Position numbers and translations under genes: made by a program. The notes below the pieces were generated by a model. That model was not told where the DNA came from, did no database searches, and was given only the letters and a program-made list of their open reading frames with translations. Below are positions 1 to 11,764 of a stretch of 64,000 nucleotides of DNA, piece by piece. Origin of the DNA: Myotis daubentonii (taxonomy: Eukaryota; Chordata; Mammalia; Chiroptera; Vespertilionidae); NCBI RefSeq assembly GCF_963259705.1, contig NC_081844.1, positions 32,287,341 to 32,351,340 on the forward strand, in the 5' to 3' direction. How positions within the stretch are numbered: position 1 is the stretch's first letter; every line of letters starts with the position of its first letter.

Positions 1-590
1 AAGTGAATACGTACATCTTTTCAAGGGGACAAGCCCAGGTAAGGGGCAGTGCTGAACTGGAGCATAAACATAGATGACTTCAAACTCAAGATTTCAATGA
101 GCCATCCTATCACGTGGGAGACCCCTCCCGCACTGTGACCGGATGTGCTCCCGGAACAAAGGGCACAGTGTGTCCCAAGTGCAGGTGGCTTTGCAGGTGA
201 CGCCACACCTCACTGGGTGAGCTTTCCCCGTCTTCTGGGTTAGTTTCTCTCCCTTCAGGGGCCCGAATCATTTCCATCTTTCTCCTAGATACCAGAGTCC
301 CGTCAGTTCTCCAAGGATTACTAACTGGGGTCGGGGTCAGTAGATCCGTCCCAATTTGGGGCCCACACCAGGTCTCCCCAGACTCGCCGCCCATCGCGTT
401 GGCTGTCCGCTGAGAGGAGCAGATCAGGGGCTGATATTCCCCGCCCCCCGGGTGGATGCAGCAATGTGCACCTGAGTCGCCCGAAGCCCAGATTCTGAGA
501 TTCTGAGACCCAGGACCCAGAGCAGGGGCCGGACAGGACTCCTGGGCTCCACCCCGTGCCGAAGAGGAGACTCGGGTAGGGACCCCAGGG
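1..590. other. No gene recognised; probable zinc-finger gene intron 1
   Basis: Mixed-composition sequence without a convincing exon. It lies downstream, on the minus strand, of the candidate first exon that ends at 660, so it is probably the start of that gene's first intron. I recognise no repeat in it. Confidence 0.4.
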
Positions 591-659
591 CGTGCGGGGA
601 GATCCGGCCCGCCGCCGCTTCCAGCCCCTCCGAATCCTGTCCTGGCCCTACGTACTCAC

Positions 660-790
660 CATGTCCGGGCTCTCAAGGCGTCCTCCCCTTGGCCCAGGCA
701 GGTGTGAGCTACCTGGGGCTGCGCGGGGCAGGTGCGCACTAACGCCGCGATCTGCTGAGAGCGACGTCCACGCCCTCTTCCTTCCACGGG
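660..790 (-). other. Candidate first exon of a KRAB-ZNF gene (body off left edge)
   Basis: Read on the minus strand, the sequence runs GCCCGGACATG and then GTGAGTACG, so the exon ends exactly on an ATG codon (662-660) followed by a strong splice donor at 659-658. A first exon that ends with the initiator ATG is the usual design of KRAB zinc-finger genes, where the KRAB-A exon follows. The rest of the gene would lie left of position 1. Its place next to the zinc-finger exon at 10-11 kb and THOP1 suggests the ZNF555 position of human 19p13.3, but this is by memory of gene order only. The 5' limit of the exon is not visible; 790 is an estimate set by the promoter repeats. Confidence 0.5.
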
Positions 791-793
791 ATC

Positions 794-1005
794 TCTGATT
801 GGAGGTTGTTCGGGATCCTGCGTCTTGAGTGGACAGTGTTCTGGCACGCCCACATCCGTGGGCCTCTGACGAGACAGTACTCGAGACCCGCCCTGGAACC
901 TCTGATTGGACAGTTCTCCGGGATCCGCCCCTGCAGCCTGATTGTTCCCTAGGCACCGCCCTCATAGCCCTAATTGGACAGTTCTCTCAGGCCCCGCCCC
1001 TGCGC
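794..1005 (-). promoter_or_regulatory. CCAAT/GC-box promoter with about six tandem 35-bp modules
   Basis: Six related modules begin near 794, 826, 864, 900, 937 and 969. The best copies contain CTGATTGGACAG (an inverted CCAAT box) followed by a GC box (CCGCCC). The region lies just upstream of the candidate minus-strand first exon at 660-790, so NF-Y and SP-type binding is a natural inference. The GC-rich surroundings extend to about 1200. Confidence 0.55.
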
Positions 1006-1559
1006 CGGAGTGACAGGCCGTCGGGATACTCTGGGCTGGGCACAGCCCAGGACGAGGGCTCGGAGTAGAATCCTCTCCCTGTGGGTGTGGCATCCACCCG
1101 CAGCTCCGCAGCCGGTCCGAGTCCTCCCCCTGGATCGGGAAGTTCTAATTTAGTTTCTTCTTGGAGCGTTCTCGGACCGGAGCCGGGACCGAACCGGAGG
1201 GTCTCATGATCTGGGGTCAGCCCAGGGCGGAGCACCGTTGATCTGTGCGCCTTGTTTAAAAACAAAGACAATAGTGACGTCTCCGGGAGCACAGCAGGGT
1301 CCCGCTAGGTAGGACCTGGTTTTGACTTGTGACCTGTGACACCGGGAGGCCCCGCCCGCTGCCCTCACTGTGGGGCTCGAGGTCAGCAGCCCGAGGCCCC
1401 GGCTCCTTTGCCCCCACAGTAGGAAGCGGGACCCTGCGGCCCCAGCCTGCACAGGGCCCCTCCGCACAGCCATAGCTGAGATGCCAGAATTCTCGGCGAG
1501 CTTCACGCTGCAAGGGAATTCCTGTCAGATCAGGGTTTCGGCGTATTCCAAGAGGATTT

Positions 1560-1690
1560 TGAAAATGAAGAGCTCTGATACTGCACACAGCATGAATGTA
1601 CCTAATTTCACTAAACTGTACGCTTAAAACTGGTTGAGATGTTGAACTACTATTATGTGTATTTTACCACACGTTTTTAAAAGTTTTTCT
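1560..1690 (+). repeat. Old L1 3'-end fragment
   Basis: The text around CACTAAACTGTACGCTTAAA followed by ATTTTACCACACGTTTTT resembles the 3' end of mammalian L1M elements. It is diverged and the limits are approximate. The flanks (1005-1560 and 1690-2147) hold no gene I can recognise. Confidence 0.45.
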
Positions 1691-2147
1691 TTTTAAAAAG
1701 GCTACGGCAATTGAATTCCTATTTTAACTGATATAAAACAACAAAAAAGCTTATATAAGTTTGAGGTAGACCTGAAAACTTTTTTCTTTTTACTCACTGT
1801 CTCCCCATTCACAACACAGACCAAGGGCCTGAGCTGAGGTGTGTGGGGTGGGTTACTCTGCCTCCTGTCTCTGCACAGTCAGTGTAAGAATGCAGCCCGT
1901 GGTCGGCACCAGCAGGCGGCCTGGGAACTCCTAATACACCCAATGATGGAGGCTAACGCATTGCAGATGCCTGCTCATGTTAGGAAACACTCTCTCCTTC
2001 GAGATTAAGTGGTCACCCCAATTCTGATATCACTTGTCATTTTATTTACAATTTAAAAAATTCTTTTGTTATGGTTTCCAGAAAGGTTTGATATTACTTT
2101 ATAAAAATTAGTGTTCAGAGGACTAACCCATAAAAAAGCTTCGAGTT

Positions 2148-2488
2148 GCCCTGGCTGGGTAGCTCAGTTGGTTGGAGCATCGCATTGTCCTCATACAGGT
2201 TGAGGATTCTATCCCCAGTCAGGGCACATATAAGAAGCAACCAATGGCCCTAACCAGTTTGGCTCAGTGGATAGAGCGTCGGCCTGTGGCCTGAAAGGTC
2301 CCAGGTTCGATTCTGGTCAAGGTCATGTACCTTGGTTACAGGCACATCCCCAGTAGGGGGTGTGCAGAAGGCAGCTGATCGATGTTTCTAACTGTCTATC
2401 CCTCTCCCTTCCTCTCTGTAAAAAACAAACAAAAAAAAACAGAAGCAACCAATGAATGCATAAATAAGTAGAACAACAAATCAATGTT

Positions 2489-2530
<42 letters not shown>

Positions 2531-2566
2531 TCTCTCTAAAATCAATTTTTTAATTAAAACAATTTA
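2148..2566 (+). repeat. VES SINE (outer), interrupted by a younger VES SINE
   Basis: A tRNA-like head starts at GCCCTGGCTGGGTAGCTCAG and resumes after the inner insertion with a (TC)n tract (about 2491-2537) and an AAAATCAA tail. It is split by the younger SINE at 2247-2440. Confidence 0.75.
2247..2440 (+). repeat. VES SINE (inner) with 14-bp target-site duplication
   Basis: A full-length VES-type element runs from CCCTAACCAG to an A-rich tail. It is flanked by identical AGAAGCAACCAATG copies at 2233-2246 and 2441-2454, so it inserted into the outer SINE after that was in place. Confidence 0.85.
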
Positions 2567-3169
2567 AAAGGTTTGAGTTAAAAATATTCATTGGATTTAT
2601 AAACTACTCAAAATAAAATATGGTTATATGAATTTTTGTTTAATATGTATCACTAATTAGTGCCAAGTTTCAACAAATCAGCATGGAATTTAGAAGTCGG
2701 CCTTCAGATCGGGCCCTGGCATGGACCTGTAGCATTCCTGTCTGTTGGCCATAACATGTCCAGAGATCTATCCCAGGGGCATCACTCTCAATGAACATGT
2801 CACTTCATTTTTAAGGTGAAAAATGAGGCTTGTCTCTGAACTATTGATAAAAAGCAAGAGAGGAGAATAACAACTCTGGCAATCTGAGGGGGGAAAAGTG
2901 TGACTGAAGGTATTTGGACCACACTAGAATGTTACTCATGCACAGAAAAAACAAAGCCATGTCCAAACAGGCAAGGAGTGAGAGGCCAGGACAAAACAAA
3001 TCCCTTCTCTCTCCCCCAGCCTGGCACCCTCCCTCCAAAGTCTTCCATTAGCAGAGCTTAATGGGAAGCTGTTGGCAATACAGAAACGTGTTACGTGGCA
3101 TTTCCACCCCACATCACAAAGCAAAGTATGAAAGGGTAAGTGTGGCCAGCAGAGGAACAGCCCCCTAAA

Positions 3170-3580
3170 GATGTGCACATCCTATGTCACCTCCCGTGGC
3201 AAAAGGGACCTTGCAGATGGGATTGCGTTAAGAATCCTGAGCCCTGGCCGGGTGGCTCAATTGGTTGAAGCGTCATCCCGTACACAAAAGAATCCTGAGA
3301 TGGGGAGTGACCCTAGAATCCCTGGGGGACCCAGTGTCATCACAAGGGACCTCATAAGAAGGAGGCAGGAAGGTCAGAGTCAGGGATGTGGTGTCTCTAA
3401 CAGCTGGAAAAGACTGGAAACAATTCTCCCCCGGGGTCTCCAGAAAGAACATAGCCCTACCCACACCTCGATTTTAGGCTCTCACCGCCACGACTGTTAT
3501 ATGAATAAATTGGTTGTTTTAAGTCACTAAATGTGTGGTAATCTCTTACAGTGATAACGAGTAACTCATACAGTGGGTCT
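3170..3580 (+). repeat. MLT1-like LTR (MaLR)
   Basis: The stretch contains diagnostic MLT1 wording: a block near 3200 resembling the dinucleotide-rich LTR start, TAAGTCACTAAATGTGTGGTAA near the end, and GTAACTCATACAG at the 3' edge. A tiny SINE fragment (3242-3288) interrupts it. Internal retroviral sequence is absent, so it is a solo LTR fossil. Confidence 0.55.
3242..3288 (+). repeat. 47-bp SINE head (tRNA part only) with 11-bp TSD
   Basis: Only the 5' tRNA-like part (CCCTGGCCGGGTGGCTCAAT onward) is present, ending in ACACAAA. It is flanked by perfect AGAATCCTGAG copies at 3231-3241 and 3289-3299. It has no SINE body and no poly-A tail. Confidence 0.75.
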
Positions 3581-4100
3581 CAAGCAGAGAAGCTGTAACT
3601 TAATACATGGCACAGATAACTCCTATTCCCAATCTCATCTTTCATCCTACAACTGTGGACGTTCCATACGTTCTTTCAATGCGACTCTGCTCCCAGTACA
3701 ACACATCTTGGAGTGATCTGACTTTTTTCAGAGCACACCTTTGTGTCCTTGTGTCTGAAACATAGCACTTTGTGTATATATTTTTCCTTTTTCTCTCTTT
3801 TTCAATATAGTACTTTTTGGATAAAATGATATTCTGAAATGTTATCCCAAACCACAAGTATCCATTTGCAAAACATTAGGAGAGTTGATTTGGCATTCCT
3901 CACAAAGGCATATGTTAATAATAACCACAAGACAGCAAGAAGGGAGGGGGACACTTTTAAAACTATTATGAAACGTTTCAATCATACGAAATATGAAGGT
4001 AACAACATTTTGAGTACTCATGTATCTACTGCTAAGCTGCAAGAAATCCTATCAGTTCACCATACTCTGTCAGATTTCTTGAAAGAACAAAAACATTATA

Positions 4101-4336
4101 ACCCTATTGCTCAGTGGTTAGAGTGAAGGGTCTTGGGTTTGATTTCCAGTCAAGGGCATGTACCCGGGTTGCAGGTTTGATCCCCGGACCCGGTTGGGGC
4201 ACGTGTGGAAGGCAACCAATGGATGTGTCTCTCTTACTGACTCTCCCTCTCTTTCTACACCCCTCTCTTCCACACTGTCTAAAAATCAATGGGAAAAAAT
4301 ATACTCAGTCAAGGATTAACAAACAAATAAACAAAA
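4101..4336 (+). repeat. VES-like SINE
   Basis: The order is tRNA-like head, pyrimidine-rich body, AAAAATCAATGGGAAAAAAT and an A-rich tail. CATTATA-type duplications flank it (near 4094 and 4337). Confidence 0.7.
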
Positions 4337-5028
4337 ACCATTATAGAGTTGAAATGTCCCGCATATACCTCTATATTCCCAAATGTGATGTTTATTACTG
4401 CCATGCCATATACATGGACCCATAAACTATATATAATATTACTATTTCTATATTCAAATTTTATAAATATGCTATTATCCTATACATACTCCATAATTTG
4501 ACTTTCTTATCCTTCAAAATCGGGATAATGTTAAATCATAATACATAAATTTACTGTAATGTTTAATGCAATAAAATAAAATGCCAAAATAAATTAAAGC
4601 AGACAATACACCTTTCAAATTATCAGAAAATACATTCCTCCAATACAGATAATACAGTAAAAAATAGAGAAAAGAAACTTCAAAAATAAGAAAAATGACA
4701 TAAAATATGTTAGCAGAATTAAAGACAACAACATTTATTACACCAAAATAAAAGGATCCTAAAACAAAATCCATCTGTATGTTAAGAAGAGAAACACAGG
4801 GGATTTAAAGAGTTGAAATTCAGAGGTGAAAAATATTACCCAAAATAGACAGATTAATTTTGTTTAAAAGGCAGACAAAGAGATCACTTCAGAATGATAA
4901 AGGATACAATTCACAATGAAGACCTGTCATGAATTATTTACCATAAATAAAACATAAAACAAAAATTAAAAAACAACAAAAATGAAGCAGAAAAAATAAC
5001 AGAAAATAATGAAGGAAATTAAGCACAA
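4337..5028. other. AT-rich DNA, nothing recognised
   Basis: This stretch is strongly A/T-rich with no coding signal. It could be an old LINE remnant, but I cannot assign it. Confidence 0.4.
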
Positions 5029-5231
5029 TCTATAATAATAAAAGTGTAATATGCTAATTAGACCAGACGTCCTTCCAGATGACCTTCCAGAACGAAGCCA
5101 GGGCTGCGAGGGAAGCCCAGGTCTGGGTGCTGGAGGGAAGCCTGGATCCCGGGTGCCAGAGGGAAGCTGGTGCCGGCAGCCGGGGGAAGGAAGGCCTACT
5201 CTTGCATGAATTTTGTGCATCAGGCCTCTAG
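5029..5231 (+). mobile_element. Non-autonomous Helitron (HeliBat-type), 203 bp
   Basis: It starts TCTATAATAATAAAAG after a host A and ends with a short hairpin (TGCATGAATTTTGTGCA) and CCTCTAG before a host T. A-to-T insertion, the 5' TC, the 3' hairpin and CTAG are the Helitron hallmarks. No Rep/helicase coding sequence is present. Confidence 0.8.
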
Positions 5232-5434
5232 TAATAATAGAAAACTGTAAGTTAATTCTCTTGAGCTAATTATCTTTGAATCAGCAATCCAAAGACAATC
5301 AGTGTGTGTCAACTGTAATTGAAAGAGAATGAATATCAGTGAAATAACATAGTGTTAATGTTCAAAATACATATGACTGGGCTCTAACTCTCGCTTATTA
5401 AATTTGAACCACCTGACATAAAATCTGAGAGCCA

Positions 5435-5777
5435 TCCTCCTATATAATAAAAGGCTAATATGCAAATCGACCAAACAGTGGAATGACTCAATGCAGAAAC
5501 TGCCCCCTGATGGTGAATGCGTTGCCACAGGGGGAGCGCTGCTCAGCCAGAAGCCAGGCTCATGGCTGGCGAGTGCAGCGGCAGTGTCCGGAGCCTCTCT
5601 TGCCTCCACAGCAGTGCTAAGGACCCCTTGGGGGATGTCTGCCTGCCAGGGACATCCTGCTGGGGACCAGGCCTAAGCCAGCAGGCGGACATCACCCAAG
5701 GGGTCCCAGACTGCAAGAAGGCACAGGCCGGGCTGAGGACCACCTCAGAGCACGAATGTCATGTACTGGGCCTCTAA
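5435..5777 (+). mobile_element. Non-autonomous Helitron, 343 bp
   Basis: The 5' end is TCCTCCTATATAATAAAAGG after a host A. The 3' end is a decayed hairpin and GGCCTCTAA before T. The body includes the common bat-Helitron phrase CCCCTGATGGTGAATG. The exact 5' base is uncertain by 3 bp because TCC is duplicated. Confidence 0.75.
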
Positions 5778-6034
5778 TATATATCAGTCAGCTAAGTGTC
5801 TGACCAATCAGTCTATCTCTCAACCAGTCAGATACTCCAACTGGTAGGTTAGCTTGCTACTGGAGTCTGGCTGATTGAGATTGGGCGAGACTGGCCAGAC
5901 ATGCCCTGGAGCCCTCCTGCAGTCTCTTCCTGGGCCAGCCAACCTCCCACGGTCCCTCCCCAGCCAGCCGGCCCCAATCGCTGGCCAGGCTGAGGGATCC
6001 CATCCATGCATGAATTCATGCACCAGGCCTCTAG
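5778..6034 (+). mobile_element. Helitron 3' part, directly behind the previous one
   Basis: It ends in the hairpin TGCATGAATTCATGCA followed by CCAGGCCTCTAG and a host T. No standard 5' terminus is visible, so it is either 5'-degenerate or a tandem read-through unit of the element before it. Confidence 0.6.
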
Positions 6035-6079
6035 TTGTTTAATAAGATTTATTTAACAGACAATCCAGATTCCTAATCA

Positions 6080-6440
6080 GAAAAGCAGAGAATGCTTCTC
6101 AATATCTATAAAATTAACCTCAATAAATTTCAAAGATTCAAAACAGTAGACATATTCTAAGACTACAGCATAATAAAAGCAGAAATTTAATTTAAAAAAT
6201 AAGGATAAAGGGCATCTATGAAAATCCTACAATTAACATTGCACTCTATGATGAAAGACTGCATGCCTGTCCCTAAGGTCAGGAACAAAGTAAGGAGATC
6301 TGTTCTCAACACTCCCATTCAACATAGTACTCAAGGAGTGAGCAAGTGCAATAAGACAAGAAAAAGAATTTACTTTTAAAGAAGGAGAAAGGACATTTAA
6401 ATACCCAGAAGTTTAAAAAATATATCCTCTCTCAAAATAC
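6080..6440 (+). repeat. Old LINE-1 ORF2 fragment (probable)
   Basis: Phrases such as AATCCTACAATTAACATT and CCCATTCAACATAGTACT resemble the reverse-transcriptase end of mammalian L1 ORF2. It is too broken to translate. The rest up to 6633 holds nothing I recognise. Confidence 0.5.
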
Positions 6441-7120
6441 TTTTTAGTCAGAGAAATCAAAACTGCAAATATATAATTTTTTAATGATCATAAAACCACA
6501 TAGGAAAACAGCTAAACTTAAGCTCTCCTCTGGTTAAATTCCTCATCTTGATTGATACAATGATTCACATCTCAACTTAGATTCAGACTCTCAGGAAGGC
6601 CCTATTTGAGGTTGGCTGCTCTCTTTTTATCTACTAGTGTCCTGGTGCACAGGTTTGTGCACATTGAAAGGAAATTAATTAGAAAAAATATTTTAATATC
6701 GCTATTTGCATCTTGCTAATGAAAAGAAAATAGGATTCTACTGAGTGTCATATCTACCTACTCCCGGACTTCTGTGAGGACCAAATCGGATGAGGCATGG
6801 GAAAACGCTTCACAAACATTTGGTTAAACTATAAAATGTTTGCACCTGGCTATAAAGCAAGTTCCTGGACTGAAGAAACTTCAAGGAGGCTAGTTGCTAG
6901 GGAGAGGAAGTCGGGCATTGCTATATGACATCATTACCCAGTGCCCACAACCACCATTTCTAGCCTGGGCTGGGCTGTGGGTCGTGTTTTGTGCCATGGG
7001 GTCTTGGCAGCATTGGCTGCGATTTGTTGGGGTGTCACTCTGGGGTGGCGGTGGGGCCTGTGTCCCACTTTTGGGAAGCTGAGTGTTGGTTTGTCGGCAC
7101 CAGGTCCAAGATGCCATTTA

Positions 7121-7340
7121 TTTTTTTTTAATATATTTTATTGATTTTTACAGAGAGGAGAGGAGAGGGATAGAAAGTTAGAAATATCGATGAGAGAGAA
7201 ACATCAATCAGCTGCTTCCTGCACAGCCCCTACTGGGGATGTACCCATAAGCAAGGTACATACCCCTGACTGGAATCGAACCCGGGACCCTTCAGTCCAC
7301 AGGCTGACACTCTATCCACTGAGCAAAACCGGCCAGGGCA
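7121..7340 (-). repeat. VES SINE, minus strand
   Basis: It is full length in reverse: a T-rich end, TTTTATTGATTTTTACAGAG, and the tRNA-like head ending CCGGCCAGGGC. It lies within the Helitron at 6634-7704 and its head end is split by the next SINE. Confidence 0.8.
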
Positions 7341-7341
7341 G

Positions 7342-7560
7342 CCGAAACCAGTTTGGCTCGGTGGATAGAGCGTCGGCTTGTGGACTGAAGGGTCCCGGGT
7401 TCGATTCTAGTCAAGGGCATGTACCTGGGTTGCGGGCACATCCCCAGTGGGGAGTGTGCAGGAGGCAGCTGATCGATGTTTCTCTCTCATCAATGTTTCT
7501 AACTCTCTATCTCTCTCCCTTCCTCTCTGTAAAAAATCAATAAAATATATTAAAAAAAAA
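7342..7560 (+). repeat. VES SINE inserted into the head of another SINE
   Basis: It is full length, from CCGAAACCAGTTTGGCTCGG to AAAAAATCAATAAAATATAT plus an A-tail. A perfect 15-bp duplication AACCGGCCAGGGCAG flanks it at 7327-7341 and 7561-7575. Confidence 0.85.
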
Positions 7561-7704
7561 AACCGGCCAGGGCAGTGCCGTTTATTTTTAAATGACCAGT
7601 GTGCATCATGGCAGCTCCTGCATTGAGCGTCTGCCCCCTGGTGGTCAGTGTGTGTCATAGCTACCGGTCAGACAAATGGACACTTAGCCTTTTATATATA
7701 TAGA

Positions 7705-8229
7705 TTACCACAGTATCCTGTTTTGTGCTCCAAAGAATCTACCAAAATCTGTAATTATTTAATTAATGTATTTGGTTCCTTATTTAACATCTGTTCTTTC
7801 TTTCCCCTCACTCCATCATGGATCTGGCTACAGAACATGTAGGGCTTACTACAAAATAAAAATTTAGGGAAGACCCTTCAAAATTATTAATAATACTGAG
7901 ATGAATATAAGACCTTTCTGAGAGCAGAGTCTTGGGTGACTCTACAGGTCACATGCCCATGAAGCCACCCTGCTTCCTCACCACTGGGATATAGTATATA
8001 TATATTTATTCTTAGGTGAGGATTAAAAAACAAATAAATAAATAAATTGACAACGGAAAGAAAAAGTTGAAACAGAATACCTTTTGACTCACCAATTCAA
8101 TGAATATGATAGTTCTTACTAAAATCCCATTCCCTGTTAGTATGCCCATTTATAGATCTTTTCCAAGAAGATGGAACTCCTGGGGCATAGCTCAGTGGCA
8201 ATTTTCCTCATTAAAAGGTCCTGCTAGAC
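7705..8229. other. Intergenic, nothing recognised
   Basis: AT-rich sequence without an exon or a repeat I can name. Confidence 0.35.
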
Positions 8230-8978
8230 CAGCGTTCTCAACCTGTGGGTCGCGACCCCTCGGGGGGTCAAACGACCCTTTCACAGGATTCACCTAAGAC
8301 CATCGGAAAACACATATATCCTATATAATAAAAGCCTAATATGCAAGTTGTCCCCTCAGGCAGTCGTTTGACCTGGAGTTTGACCACTTGCTATGACGTG
8401 CACTGACCACCAGGGGGCGGCGCAGAACATGGCCGGCATCAGTGATGCGGCACTGGGTGCAGTGGAGGCGCTGCCAGCCCTGATGGGCCCCCGACGAGAG
8501 CGGGACTGGCGGGATGGTGGAGCAGGTGAGTGGGTGGTGCTAGGCCAAGGCAGGGGCAAGTGGGAGCCAAATCACTCTGCCAATCACCCTGCAGATGGCA
8601 ACCACTGGTGGAAGCGGGGACGCTGCCTGGCTCCCAGGCACTGAGGGAGCAGGGTGGGGGGCCCAGCCCCAATCGATCGCCCCACATTCAGGATGGTGGA
8701 GCAGGTGAGGGGCAGAACCAGGTCAAGGTAGAGTACTATGTGGAGCTGCAGGGCTGCAAGCCTGGGGGCACGAGCTGGGGCCTGATCCCTGCATTCCACC
8801 CTGAGAGACCCCACCTGTGCACGAATTCGTGCACCAGGCCTCTAGTAATTACATATTGTTTTTGTGATTAATCACTATGCTTTAATTATGTTCCATTTGT
8901 AACAATGAAATTGGGGGTCACCAGAACATGAGCAACTGTATTAAAGGGTCGCGGCATTAGAAAGGTTGAGAACCACTG
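8230..8978 (-). mobile_element. SPIN-like hAT MITE split by a Helitron
   Basis: The terminal inverted repeats are CAGCGTTCTCAACCT and its counterpart ending AGGTTGAGAACCACTG. The body includes GGGTCGCGACCCCT and GGGGGTCACCAGAACATGAG, as in the other four related copies in this window. Flanking octamers TGCTAGAC and GTCTAGAC agree at 6 of 8 bases. The Helitron at 8319-8845 interrupts it. The name SPIN (Space Invaders, hAT/Buster) is from memory of the family ends. Confidence 0.75.
8319..8845 (+). mobile_element. Non-autonomous Helitron, 527 bp, inside a hAT MITE
   Basis: The 5' end is TCCTATATAATAAAAGCC after A (8318). The 3' end has the perfect hairpin GTGCACGAATTCGTGCAC and CCAGGCCTCTAG before T (8846). 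Closing the gap gives the CACATA/TAATTA context seen uninterrupted in the related MITE near 50,865, which serves as an empty site. Confidence 0.9.
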
Positions 8979-9749
8979 GTCTAGACCCATCTAGATCTCA
9001 TGGCTTTCATTCAAGAATGTGCACCCTAGAAGTCCTCTTCCCATCAATATGGTGGGGGTATTGTTGTGTGGGCACTGGGAACTTCTCTGCCTGCTACAGC
9101 CCCAGCAGCAGGTATATTATATCTTTAGAAAAATCCATGAAAAGGACTCTGACTTATTCCAATTTGCAGGCTTCTAAGGAGGTCATATCTTTGAATTGGA
9201 TGAAGTTTTCTAGAGCTTGAAGGAATAACTGAGTTCAAAAAACTACTGGCAAATAATCAGGATAAACAAAAGTAACTATGGGACTAAATAATTGAGAATA
9301 ATTATTCTTATGACTGTTTAAAATATTGTTCATTTTTTAATCTTTTGTTTCCCAAATATAAGGAAAACTAAAAAGCAGACATTTTGCATTGTAGGAACTA
9401 ACAAATTAGTAACATTCATTTCACTGTACTCCTAGGAGGCAAAGATTCAAAGACTACGACAACCCTGAGATTTTTGTCCACTGGGAAATACATTAATAAA
9501 AGTCTCTCTCCAACAGCGTTAAAGAGACCTTACCTTATCAGGTAGCTGACCACGAATGGACATCTACCCCATCTCTGACACTCGCCTTCATCTCAAGGAT
9601 GAGAGGCCACCAACTACGATGTCAGCAAGGCCTGTATGCTCACAAATTGATGCTGCTCAAACTTGTTCTTATATCACCTAATTGTTATTGATTGAATGTA
9701 TATAAAGTGATTTTTATATTGCTATTTAAAAAAGAAAAAAGAATGTGCA
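8979..9749. other. Intergenic, nothing recognised
   Basis: No exon or named repeat is visible. Parts look like old LINE-derived AT-rich sequence. Confidence 0.35.
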
Positions 9750-9969
9750 CCCTAGCTGGTTTGGCTCAGTGGATAGAGTGTTGGTCTGCAGATTGAAGGG
9801 TCCCCAGTTTGATTCCAGTCAAGGGCACATACCCAGGTTGCAGGCTTGATCCCCAGTGTGGGGTGTGTAGGAGGCAGCCAATCAATGATTCTCTCTCATC
9901 ATGGATGTTTCTATCTCTCTCTCCCTCTCCTTTCCTCTCTGAAATCTATAAAAATATATATATTTTTAA
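9750..9969 (+). repeat. VES SINE with AAAGAATGTG duplications
   Basis: It has a tRNA-like head, body and AT-rich tail. AAAGAATGTG precedes it and recurs after its tail. Confidence 0.8.
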
Positions 9970-10059
9970 AAGAATGTGGCATAAGCCTACTTCTTTTCAA
10001 GTAGGACATCAGAAGGGCAATGTCTAACCATATTTATTTGGTAGAGTGCTAACAAAATG

Positions 10060-11249
<1,190 letters not shown>

Positions 11250-11536
11250 CTGAAGTTAACTGAGGGGACCAAAAAATAAAAGTAAAAAAAGAATAAAACT
11301 TCTAACTTAAGAATGGTGGGACAGAAGTACCTACAATATATACAAGGCACATGTGGATTCATGTTCAAGTATCAACTTTCAACACGGGGGAAGGACAGGA
11401 AAGTGAGAGATGGGTCAGTAAGCTGGTGTGCTGGGACAGGATGCAGTGGGAAAAGTTTGACAATGGTGGAAATGGAGAAAATGTAAATGTACAAAAACTG
11501 CTCTATAAAAAAGGGGGGAATAAGAATGTCAGAGAG

Positions 11537-11752
11537 CCCTAACCGGTTTGACTCAGTGGACAGAGCGTCGGCCTGCGGACTCAAGGGTCCCAGGTTCGAT
11601 TCTGGTCAAGAGCATATACCTTGGTTGCAGGCACATCCCCAGTAGGGAGTGTGCAGGAGACAGCTGATCGATGTTTCTCTCTCATCAATGTTTCTAATTC
11701 TCTATCCCCTTCCCTTCCGCTCTGTAAAAAATCAATAAAATATATTTTTTAA
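11537..11752 (+). repeat. VES SINE with 12-bp TSD
   Basis: A full-length element flanked by perfect AATGTCAGAGAG copies at 11525-11536 and 11753-11764. Confidence 0.85.
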
Positions 11753-11764
11753 AATGTCAGAGAG

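Larger units (their letters stand above)
6634..7704 (-). mobile_element. Helitron, minus strand, carrying nested SINEs
   Basis: The 3' terminus (CTAG then hairpin GTGCACAGGTTTGTGCAC) is at 6634 and the 5' terminus (reverse complement TCTATATATATAAAAGGC) ends at 7704, with host A at 6633 and T at 7705. Near the 5' end it carries the CTGACCACCAGGGGGCAGAC phrase typical of bat Helitrons. Two SINEs at 7121-7560 interrupt it. No transposase-like coding sequence is seen. Confidence 0.7.

Noticed and set aside
2148..2566. tRNA gene candidates at SINE heads (about 30 sites)
   Set aside because: The tRNA-like heads are fused to SINE bodies and flanked by target duplications, so they are retroposons, not tRNA genes.
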